A stretch of DNA of 43,423 nt, from the NCBI RefSeq assembly GCF_004364325.1, contig NZ_SOCP01000035.1:1-43423 (forward strand). Reading direction: 5' to 3'. The stretch comes from Actinophytocola oryzae. GTDB lineage: Bacteria > Actinomycetota > Actinomycetes > Mycobacteriales > Pseudonocardiaceae. Positions 28,801-40,800 of this stretch are shown in pieces. How positions within the stretch are numbered: position 1 is the stretch's first letter; the number at the start of each line of letters is the position of its first letter. The translations under genes were made by a program, and so were the position numbers. Under the pieces are notes generated by a model. That model saw only the letters and a program-made list of their open reading frames with translations. It did no database searches and was not told the DNA's origin.

Positions 28801-31800
28801 CATGCCGAAAGCCTTTGCCAGCGCTTGGCCGAGTTCAACCGGCGGCCCAGGCGCTGCTCGGCAGCGTCCTGTTCCGCCTCACGCATTCGTTCTCGTGCAA
28901 GATTTTCGTAGAGCAACATTGTCTTGGATCCTTTCGGGACCACGAGGTCGAGATGGTTCATCGGCTGGTCGACTCGTTGCGGGTTCATGCCGCCGCCTCC
29001 TGCGCACGTGCCGCACGCTCGGCGGCCTCACGGGCCACGTCCTCCTTGCGCGGACGGCCACGCGGCCGCTTGCGGGCGATCACGACCCCGCGCTCGAAGA
29101 TCTCGCCGCCCCACACGCCCCACGGCTCCTGCCGCGCCTGCGCGCCGGCCAGGCACTCCGCGCGGACCGGGCAGTCCACGCACAGTCCCTTCGCCTGCTC
29201 GAGGTCGGCCGGGGTGTCGGCGAACCACAGGTCAGGGTTGTCGCCCGAGCGGCAGGGCAGGTCGAGCCCGGCCGTCTGGGCCGCGTCGAACAGCTCACTC
29301 ACGCCGAGCAGGTCCGGTGGTGCCCCACCCGAGAGTGGGACAGTCGCGGTACTCATGGTGATGTACTCCTTGGTGGTTTCTTCACTTGTCGCGGTTACCT
29401 GAAAAAACACGAAGGCCGCGGATCCGTTTCCGGGTCCGCGGCCTTCGTGAGCCGTGTGGGTCCTGACCTTTCGGTCAAGCCCCTCGCTCATGAGGTGGAG
29501 CGGACGCATATATGGAGAGATCTGTCGTCTGGTTCTGGATACGGGCGGCCGGCAGTTCCGTGACGAACCGCTTACGCTCGACGATGACCGGTCGGTGACC
29601 CCACACGAACGTGGGCATACCGGTGGCGTAGGACATGTGGCGGCCCAGGGCGCACTTGATCAGAGTCAAGTTCCTCACGATGGCCACCTCCCCACTGTCC
29701 TGGATCCTCGGGCGCTTCCCTGCCCGGCTACTGCAGGCTATTAGGCCCGGTCAGGTCTCTGCAACAGGTTTTTCGGGACTTCTTCAGAATCCGTTACTCA
29801 TCACCCGTCGGAGCACGCCCGGCGAGGAGCGCGAGCACCTCCGACCCGAACTTCTCGAGCTTGCTCGCGCCGATGCCCGCGATGGACACGAGCGCCGCGG
29901 TGTCGGTGGGCCGCTGCTCGGCGATGGCGGTCAGCGTGGCGTCGGTGAACACCACGTACGCAGGCACTTTGAGCCCCCGCGCACGCTTGGCGCGCCAGTC
30001 CTTGAGCCGCCCGAGCAGCTCCTCGTCGATGTCGGCGGGGCAGGACGAGCAGCGGCCGAGCTTGGTCGCGACCGCGCCGACGAGCTGGCTGCCGCAGCTC
30101 CTGCACTGGGCAGGCGCGACACCGGCCTGCTGCCGGGCACGGGTCAGACGCGAGGTCGGGTGGTCCTCGGGGATCAGGCCATAGAGGAACCGGCTGCGGC
30201 GACGAGGCCGGCGGTTGCTCTCCGAACGCGCTATCGCCCAGGAGAGGGACAGGAACTGCCGCGCGCGGGTGACCCCGACATACAGAAGGCGACGCTCCTC
30301 CTCGATGGCGGCGTCGTTGCCCTCGGCGTGCAGGATCGGCACGGTGCCTTCGACCAGGCCGACGAGGAACACCGCGTCCCACTCGAGTCCCTTGGCCGCG
30401 TGCAGCGACGCGAGGGTGACGCCCTCGACGGTCGGCGGGTGCTGTGCGCGGGCCCGCATGTCCAGCTCGACGACGTACTGCGCGAGGTCGGCGCCCTCGA
30501 CGGTCGCCGCCAGCTCCTCGGCCAGTTCGACCAGCGCGAGCAACGACTCCCAGCGCTCGCGGACCGCGCCACCCGAGGGCGGCTCCTCGGTCAGGCCGAG
30601 CGGGGTGAGCAGCTCGCGGACGAGCATGGGCAGATCACCCGTCGGTTTCCGCGCACCCGCGGTGCGCAGCGCGGCCATGGCCTGGCGGACCTCGACGCGG
30701 TTGAAGAACCGCTCGCCGCCGCGCACCAGGTACGGGATGTCCAGCTCGGACAGCGCCTGCTCGTAGGACTCCGACTGGGCGTTCACCCGATAGAGGACGG
30801 CGATCTCGCTGGCGGGAGTCCCCGCGTCGAGCAGCTCGGAGATCCTGCGCGCCACGGCGGCGGCCTCCGCGGCCTCGTCCTCGTGCTCGGCGAACGCCGG
30901 CTCCGGGCCCGGCCTGCGCTGCCCGACGAGGTTGAGCCGCGACCCGGCCGGCCGGTCGCGGGCGGCGCCGATGACCCGGTTGGCGAGCGACACGACCTGC
31001 GGGGTGGAGCGGTAGTCCCGTTCCAGACGCACGATCGTCGCGTGCGGGAAGCGGCGCGCGAAGCCGAGCAGCGGACGCGCGGACGCGCCGGTGAAGGAGT
31101 AGATGGTCTGGTTGGCGTCGCCGACGACGGTCAGGTCGTCACGCTCCCCCAGCCACGCATCGAGGACGCGCTGCTGCAGCGGGGTGACGTCCTGGTACTC
31201 GTCGACGACGAAGCAGCGGTAGCGGTCGCGGAACTCGTCGGCGACCAGCGGGTGCTCCTCGAGCGCCGCGGCGGTGTGCAGGAGCAGGTCGTCGAAGTCG
31301 AGCTGGCTGGCACGGGTCTTGATCGACTCGTACAGCTGGTAGACCGACACGAACTGCTCGGCGGGCACGGGTGGCTGGCGGCGCAGCCGGGTCGCCTCGG
31401 CCACGTAGTCGTCGGGAGTGACGAGCGAGGCCTTGGCCCACTCGATCTCGGCGGCGAGGTCACGCAGCACCTCGGTTTCGGAGCCGGCGCCCGCCTTGTG
31501 CGCGGCCTGACTGACCAGCCGCAGCTTGCCCTCGAGCAGGTCCCACTGCTGCCCGCCGACGACGCGGGGCCAGAAGTACCGCAGCTGCCGCAGGGCCGCG
31601 GCGTGGAACGTGCGGGCCTGGGCGCCGTGGATGCCGAGCGCGCGCAGCCGGGTCCGCATCTCGCCCGCCGCGCGGGCGGTGAACGTGACCGCGAGCACCT
31701 GACCAGCTGCGACGTGTCCGGAGTGGATCAGGTGGGAGATGCGGTGGACGATCGTGCGGGTCTTGCCGGTGCCCGCGCCGGCCAGCACACAGACCGGTCC

Positions 31801-34800
31801 CCGGGGTGCCTGAATGGCGGTCAGCTGTTCCGGGTCGAGTCCGGCGACGTCCGAACCGGCGATCGCTAAGGCACCCATGCGGGGCATCCTTACAGATCGA
31901 CATCCGGATCGTGCGGTGGACACGAGACCACGCACGCGGAGCGGCGAGTCGGGGTCCAGACGCGCCCCGTATCCTGTAGTTATGGCTCAGAAGGTGGACA
32001 AAGCGGCGGCCGCCGAGGCGAAGAAGGCTCGGAAGGAAGCGTCCAAGGCCAAGCGAAAGCAGATCTTCCAGGCGTTCAACATGCAACGCAAGGAGGACAA
32101 GGCCCTCATCCCGATCATGCTGGGCGCCTTCCTCGTCGTGGCTGGCGTGCTGTTCGGACTGGGCTTCATCTGGGGTCTCCAGTGGTTCCTGCTGCCGGTC
32201 GGCATCGCGTTCGGCCTGCTCGCGGCCGTGATCCTGTTCGGGCGGCGGGTGCAGAAGAACGTCTACACGAAGGCCGACGGACAGCCGGGCGCGGCGGCGT
32301 GGGCGCTGGAGAACATGCGTGGCCGCTGGCGGGTGACGCCCACGGTCGCGGGCACCACGCAGCTGGACGCCGTGCACCGGGTACTGGGCCGCCCGGGTGT
32401 CGTGCTGGTCGCGGAGGGCGCGCCGCACCGCGTGAAGGCGCTACTCGCGCAGGAGAAGAAGCGCGTGTCCCGGGTCATCGGCGACACCCCGATCTACGAC
32501 TTCATCGTGGGCAACGAGGAGAACCAGGTCCCGCTGCGCAGGCTCCAGCAGTCGATCATGAAGCTGCCGAACAACCTGAAGCCGGCCCAGATCGACACGA
32601 TCGAGAAGCGCCTGTCGGCCCTCGCGGCCCGCGGCGCCCAGCTGCCGAAGGGCCCGATGCCCGCAGGCGCGAAGATGCGCAACGTCCAGCGCACGATTCG
32701 CCGTCGCTGACCAGCTGGGACAGAATTGTCGGTGCCCCGTGAGAACGTGGTGAGCGACCAGGAAGGAGAACGCCATGACCGCACAGCCGTTGGACGACTT
32801 AGAGGCGGACTCCGTCCACCTGCTGACCATTGGGGAGTACGCCGCACTCGGCGAGACCGAGCACGGCTACGCCGAACTCGTTGAGGGCCGTCTGTTGATG
32901 TCACCAAGTCCTGCGTACCGGCACAGCCGCGCCATGGTGCGACTGTGCACGCAGCTGATCGAGCAGACTCCGCAGGACCTGGAAGTGGTGTTGGAGCTCG
33001 ACGTCGATCTCGAGCTGGCCTCGCCCGACGAACCCGGATCCAGCCGTCGCCCCGACCTCATGGTCGTACGGCGAGAACTCGGCGACCGGCTCGCGGCCGA
33101 GGGGGGCCTGGTCGCGGCATCCGAGGTGTTGCTCGCGGTGGAGATCGTCTCGCCGAGTTCGAAGCGCATGGATCATGTGCACAAGCGGATGGACTACGCC
33201 GACGCGGGTATCCCGACCTACTGGATCGTCGACATCGACGAGCCGATCTCGCTCACAGCGTGTCAGTTGACCGAGGAGTTCGGGTACGTGGACGACCAGA
33301 CCGCGACCGGGACCTTCACGACCAAGACGCCGTTCCCCGTCGAGGTCAGCCTCGACCGGCTGGTCTGAGCAGCGGGAGCACCGCCTGCACGGCCGTGCCG
33401 GTGGTGTCGCTGCGGTAGGAGAACGTGCCCTCGATCTCGCGGGCTCGCTGGGCCATGAACCGCATGCCCATGCCGTGGTTGCCGGCGTCCGCGGGCACGC
33501 CGACGCCGTCGTCCGACACCGACACCAGCAGGCAGCCGTCGTCGACGTTGACCGTGATCTCCGCGTGGGTGGCCCTGGCGTGCCTGACCACGTTGGTCAG
33601 GGCCTCTGCGACGATCCGGTACGCCGCGACCTCGACCCGTTTGGACAGCATCACCAGGTTCGACGGCAGTACCGTCTCCACCCGCAGCGACGGGCCGGAC
33701 AGGAACACCGCCAGCTCCTTCAGCGCCCCCGACAGACCGAGCGCGTCCAGCTCCGGTGGCCGCAGGCCGTGGACCACGCGTCGCAGGGTGCGCAGCGCCT
33801 CGTCGAGGCCCTTGACCGCCCGGTCCAGCAACGCGACGCCTGCGAAGTCCGGGGGCAGCGCGCCGCGAACCGACTCGAGCTGCAGCCGGGTGCCCGCCAG
33901 GGTCGGGCCCACGTTGTCGTGCAGCTCCCGCGACAGGCGCGACCGCTCCTCCTCGCGGGCCGTCACCACCTGCTCGCGTGAGCGCAGCAGTTCCTCGTCC
34001 AGCCGCAGGGCCGCGAGCACCGGCGCCACCTGGTCAGCCAGGGACGCAAGCGCTTGCGCCATGGTGTCGTCGAGGTAGCAGTGGCCGTCCGGCGGCAGCA
34101 CGGTCAGCTGCCCGACCACCACACCCCGGTGCCGCAGCTCGAACGTGGACGGGTCCGCGCCACCTGACCGGTCCATCGACCCGACCTGCGCCAGTCGCCT
34201 CGGCTCTGACTCCGTCGACAGGTCGACCCTGGCCATCCGCAGCCGCAGCGAACGGACCACCTGCTCGCACACCGCGGCAGGCACTTCCGTCGCGTCCAGC
34301 TGGTTGCGCATCCGGTTGCCGAGGCCGACCGCCAGCTCCACGACGTCCACCCGGCGACCCCACACCGTGGCCCGCACCCGCCGGACCATCATCAACGTCA
34401 GCGGGAACAGCAGCGCCCCGGCCAGCCCTGCCGCCAGCACCGAACCCGGCTCCAGCGACGGCAGCAGGGCGACGAGCACCGCGTGCCCACCGAGGTAGCA
34501 GGCGAGCACCGTGCCCGTCACCGCGACACCGACGATCGCGCGCCGCACCGCCGAGTCCAGGTCGTACAGGCGATCCCGGGTCACCGCGACCGCGATCGCC
34601 AGCGGCACCAACACGAACGCCAGCACCTCGAGCCCCCGGTCGAGCACCGGCGGCAGCCCACCGGAGATGCTGTCACGCACCGCCGCCTGCACCGTGCCGA
34701 ACGCGACAGCCAGCAACAGCAGGGAGATCCGCCGCCTGCGCGCACCGGTCGCACGCAGCCAGCGCGCGACCAGCCCGGCGAACGCCAGCGCCGTCGCCAC

Positions 34801-37800
34801 CAGCAGCATGTACTCGCCGACGGTCAGCAGCGGCGCGGCCAGCGACGGCCGGGCGAGCGGGTTGGACACCGTGTAGCGGCCGACGAAGTCCGCGTCCTCG
34901 AACGCCAACCCCACGCAGTAGACGGCTATACCAGCGGCCGTGAACCCCACCGCCCACCACCAGCGCCGGTTCGGCAGGCGACCGTCCGGATAGATCATCG
35001 GCAGGAACGTGGAGATCGCCCAGATCGGCGGCGCCCACAGCCACGACTGCGTCCACATCAGCGCGCCGACCCCCGGCGCGGACGGCGAGGAGAATGATCC
35101 GGTCAGGACCGTCAGTAACAGCGCGAGTCCGTCCCACGCGGCGATCACCAACATCATCCAGCCGAGCACGTTGCCCGGCCTGTGCCAGATCACCAGGACG
35201 CCCATCGCGGAGAAGAACACGGCCACCGCGATGTCCAACGGAACCGGGTTGTACGCCGAGTAGTGCCAGGCGTCAGCCCTCTGGGTGAGGACGGTCGACG
35301 CGACCGCCGCGCCGAGGCCGAGCGCGGCCAGGGCAAGCGCTATTCCGTGCCCATGTTGGCGGCCAGGCATGTCCGGCTCCTCGGGCAGCGTGGATCTGGG
35401 CCGTTCGAAGGCACATCGTAAACAGGATGCTTACGCGCAGTCAGCGACCTAACGGGTACGTACGACACCCGTTCCGGTGACCCTTTCGTGCAGGCCACGG
35501 CCATCGGCGTCGGAGAACGCGGCAGGCAGGATCAGTCCGACCAACAACGTCCGAGGAATCGCACGCAGCACGTTGACCATCGGCTTGCCGTCGAGCCGAA
35601 CGACCCGCATACCCAGCAGCAGCTTGCCGACGGTGAACCCGAACAGCCCCACCATCACCACGGTGATCACGAACCACACCAGCAACGCGACGTAGTTGAA
35701 GTTCCGCATCTGCTCGGGCGCCTGGACGTCGATCCGCACGAACACGCTGGTCACCAGCGACGCCACCACCAGGTCGATGAGCAGCGCGCCGAACCTGGCG
35801 CCCCGGCCGGCGAGCGAGCCCGGCCCCCGTTCGGGCAGGCCGAGCCGCTGACCCGGCCACTCCTGGGCCGCGTCCCCAGACCCGCCGACCCCGCCGGACA
35901 GCCACGAACCCGTCGTCCTACTCACCTGTCCAGGGTAGAACCCTGTGCTCATACGCCATTCAGCTGGCATGCTCAACAGCGGCTCGCGCATTCTCGGCGT
36001 CGTTAACATCGCCGAAACATTAAGGTGATGGTCGGGCAACACCCCACTCATAGCTTGACCGCGAGCGCCCCGGCGAAGCAGAGGTAAGGAGCCTACGAGC
36101 GTGTTCAAAAATTCCGACGAGGTCTTGAAGTACATCTCGGACGAGGAGATCAAGTTCATCGACGTCCGGTTCTGCGACCTGCCGGGCATCATGCAGCACT
36201 TCACGGTACCGGTGCAGTCCTTCGGTGCGGACACGATCGATGAGGGTCTCGCGTTCGACGGCTCGTCGGTGCGTGGTTTCCAGGAGATCCACGAGTCGGA
36301 CATGCTCCTGCTGCCTGACCTGGCGACCGCACGTGTCGACCCCTTCCGGGTCGAGAACACGCTCATCCTCAACTTCTTCGTCCACGACCCGCTGACCCGC
36401 GAGGCCTACAGCCGCGACCCGCGCAACATCGCCCGCAAGGCCGAGCAGTACCTGTCCGAGTCCGGCATCGCCGACACCGCGTACTTCGGCGCCGAGGCCG
36501 AGTTCTACGTGTTCGACTCGGTCCGGTTCGACAGCGCGGAGAACGGGTCCTTCCACGAGATCGACTCGATCGAGGGCTGGTGGAACTCCGGCGCCGACGA
36601 GGAGGGCGGCAACCGCGGCTACAAGACGCGGTACAAGAGCGGCTACTTCCCGGTCGCGCCGACCGACCACTACGGTGACCTGCGCGACGAGATCACCCTG
36701 AACCTGATCGGGTCGGGCTTCACCGTCGAGCGCGCACACCACGAGGTGGGCACCGCGGGCCAGGCCGAGATCAACTACAAGTTCAACTCGCTCCTGCACG
36801 CGGCCGACGACCTGCAGCTGTTCAAGTACATCGTCAAGAACACCTCGTGGGAGAACGGCAAGACCGCGACCTTCATGCCGAAGCCGCTCTTCGGTGACAA
36901 CGGCTCCGGCATGCACTGCCACCAGTCGCTGTGGAAGAACGGCGAGCCGCTGTTCTACGACCAGTCCGGCTACGCGGGCCTGTCCGACACGGCACGCCAC
37001 TACATCGGCGGCCTGCTGCACCACGCCCCGAGCCTGCTGGCGTTCACCAACCCGACCGTCAACTCCTACCACCGGCTCGTGCCGGGCTTCGAGGCGCCGG
37101 TCAACCTGGTGTACTCCCAGCGCAACCGGTCCGCCTGCGTGCGAATCCCGATCACCGGCGCCAACCCCAAGGCCAAGCGCATCGAGTTCCGCTGCCCCGA
37201 CTCCTCCGGCAACCCCTACCTCGCGTTCTCCGCGATGGTGATGGCCGGCCTCGACGGCATCAAGAACAAGATCGAGCCGCCGACGCCCATCGACAAGGAC
37301 CTCTACGAGCTGCCGCCCGAGGAGGCCAAGGACGTCGCGACCGTGCCCGCGTCACTGGACGCGGTGCTGAACAGCCTCGAAGCGGACCACGAGTTCCTGC
37401 TCGAAGGCGGCGTCTTCACGCCGGACGTGATCGACACCTGGATCACCTTCAAGCGCGAGAACGAGATCGACCCGCTGCGCCTGCGCCCCCACCCCTACGA
37501 GTTCGCCCTCTACTACGACGTGTAAGTCCCCCGCAGACAACGGCCCCGTCAGTCAGCGACTGGCGGGGCCGTCTCCATGAGGCTGGGGCCTGCCGTACCG
37601 CAGCGCCGCCATCACGTCCCGCACCGCCCGCTGCTGACCGTCCCCCAACACCTTCGGCGTACCCAGAACGGACGCCTTCTCATACAGCGTGCACGCCCAC
37701 TCCACGACGAACGTCCGCTCCATCGCCTCCGCGAGCGTCGCACCCCGCGTAACCGCCCCGTGGTTCGCCAACAGCACGGCCTGCCTGTCCGCCATGGCAG

Positions 37801-40800
37801 CCACCACCGCGGCCGCCAGCTCGGGAGTCCCGAACGGGATGAACGGCACCACCGGCACCGCCCCACCCACCTCCAGCAGCTGGTAGTGGATCACCGGCAA
37901 CTCGTCGAACACGCACGCGAACGCCGTCGACGCCGGGGCGTGGGTGTGGACGATCGCGCCGTCACCGAACCGGCGGTGAACACCGAGATGCAGCTCCGCC
38001 TCGGACGTCGGGCGCAAACCACCCGCCACGACCTCGCCCGCCAGGTCCACGACGGTCACGTCCGCGACAGTCGCGTCCGCGAGCGTCACACCGGTCGCCG
38101 TCAACGCCACCAGATCGCCGCGCCGGACACTGATGTTGCCCGCGGTGCCGACCACCAAACCCTCGCGAGCGAGCCGGTGACACGCCGTCGCGATGGCGGC
38201 ACGGATTCCCTCCACCGCTCAGCCGTTCATCTTCGCGAGGTCGAAACCACCCGACTCCAACACGGCCCTCGGGTCGGCATGCAGCCGCCGCGCCTCCAGA
38301 TCCATCATCCCCAGCACGCAGTACACCTCCGCGGACAGCGTCCCGTCCATCTTGGTGAGCATCTGCTCGAGCGTGAACGTCTTGCCGTCGCCGAACTTCG
38401 CCGCACACGACACGTCGACCTCGTCACCGGCCCGCAGCTCCCGGCGGAAGTTCACCGTCGTGGTCAGCAGCACCGGGGCCGTCCGCCGCTGCGTGAGCAG
38501 GTCCAGGTCACAACCGGCCGCCACGAACGCCTTGGTACGCGCCACCTCCGCGTACAGGTGGTACACCGCGTGGTTCACATGCCCCAGCGCGTCGAGCTCG
38601 TACCCGCGCACCTCGATCCTCGTACTGAACGCCACTGTCGATCCCCCTCAGTCCTCGTAGAAAAGCCGCTCCACCACAGTCCTCGCACGACGCAACGTGC
38701 GCCGGTACGAGTCGACGAACTCCCCGGGATCGCCCTCCACGTCCTGGATGACCGCCGCGACCGCCGCCAGCTCCCGCCCCGACGACGGCGGCTGGTCGGT
38801 CGCCTTGCCCCGCACCAGCGTCGCCGCGTTGCGGACCCGCGTGGCCAGCAACCACGACTCCCGCAACGCCGCCGCGGCATCCGCGTCGACCAGACCCGCC
38901 TCGGTGGCCACCGCCAGACCACGCACCGTGGACGTCGTGCGCAGCGCCGGGTACTCGTGCGCGTACCGCAGTTGCAGCAGCTGCAGCGTCCACTCGATGT
39001 CGGCGAGACCACCCCGACCGAGCTTCGTGTGGGTGGCGGGATCGGCGCCACGCGGCAACCGCTCGTTGTCCACCCGCGCCTTGATGCGCCGCACCTCACG
39101 GATCTCGGCCGCACTCAACCCGTTCGCCGGATACCGGATGGGGTCGATCATCTCGACGAACCGCGCACCCAGCTCCTCGTCACCCGCGATCGGACAGGCC
39201 CGCAGCAACGCCTGCGCCTCCCACACCTGCGACCACTGCCCGTAGTAGGCGCGGTAGGAGCCGAGCGTCCGCACGATCGCGCCCTGCCGCCCCTCCGGTC
39301 GCAGGTCCACGTCCACGTGCAGCGGCGGGTCCTGGCTCGGCGACGACAACAGCCGCCGCACCGTCTGCGCGACGTGCGACGCGTACTTCACCGCCTGCTC
39401 CTCGGACGCGCCGTCGGTCGGCTCGCACACGAACAGCACGTCCGCGTCCGAGCCGTAGCCGAGCTCGGCACCCCCGAGCCGACCAAGCCCGATGACCGCG
39501 ATCGTCGCGTACCGCGTTCCGGCGGCGACTGCCTCGGCACGGTCGACGGCCGCGAGCGTCGCCTGCAGCACCGCCGACCACACCGTCGACAACGCGCGGC
39601 ACACCGCGGGCGTGTCCATGAACCCCAACAGGTCCGCGGCCGCGATCCGCAGCAGCTCGTGCCGACGGAACGACCGCGCCGCGGTGACCGCGTTGGGCAG
39701 GTAGCCGTGCCGGTTCACCGCCTGCCGCAGCGACCGCGCCGCCTCGTCCGGGTCCCGGCCCGCCAGCTTGTCCTGGTCCCCGAGCAGCTGCAACACCTCG
39801 GGCGCGCGGACCATCAGCTCCGGCACCAGCTTCGACGTACCCAGCAGCCGGGCGAGCCGCTCCACGACGGCGGGCTCGTCCCGCAGCACCCGCAGGTACC
39901 ACGGCGTGGTGGCGAGTGCCTCCGACACCTTCCGGTACGCGAGCAGACCACCGTCCGGGTCGGGGGTGTTGGCGAACATGTCCAGCAGCGCGGGCAGTAA
40001 CGCGCTCTGGATCGCCGCGCGCCGCGACACCCCGGCCGTGAGCGCCTCGATGTGCCGCAGGACCCCGTCGGGCGCCGCATAGCCGAGCGCGGCCAGCCGC
40101 GCCTCGGCCTGCTTCGCGGTCAGCCGCAACGCCTCCGTCGACACCCGCGCGACGGCCTCGAGCAGCGGCCGGTAGAACAGCTTCTCGTGCAGCCTGCGGA
40201 TACGCCGCAGGTGCCTGCGGAAGTCCTCGATCAGAACCTGCGACTCCGGCTTGCCACGCGCGGGCTTGATACCGGCGGCACGGGCGAGCCAACGCAGGTC
40301 GTCGGCCTCCTCGTCGGCCGGGAAGAGATGGGTTCGGCGCAACCGCTGAAGCTGCAGCCGGTGCTCGAGCATCCGCAGGAACCGGTAGCTCTCCCCCATC
40401 TCGGCGGCGTCGGTGCGGCCGACGTAACCCCGGTCGCCGAGCATGGCGAGCGCGTCCACGGTCGACCCGAGCCGCAGCGCCTCGTCGTTGCGGCCGTGCA
40501 CGAGCTGCAACAGCTGCACGGCGAACTCGACGTCCCGCAGACCGCCCCGACCGAGCTTCAGCTCCCGGTCGAGCAGGTCGGCAGGCACGTGGCTCTCGAC
40601 ACGGCGGCGCATGGCACGCACGTCGTCGACGAAGTTGTCCCGGTCGGCCGCCGTCCACACCATCGGACGCACGGCGTCGAGGTAACTCTGGCCAAGCGTC
40701 GCGTCACCGGCGATGGGACGCGCCTTGAGCAACGCCTGGAACTCCCAGGTGCGGGCCCAGCGCCTGTAGTAGCTGACGTGGCTGTCGAGGTTGCGGACCA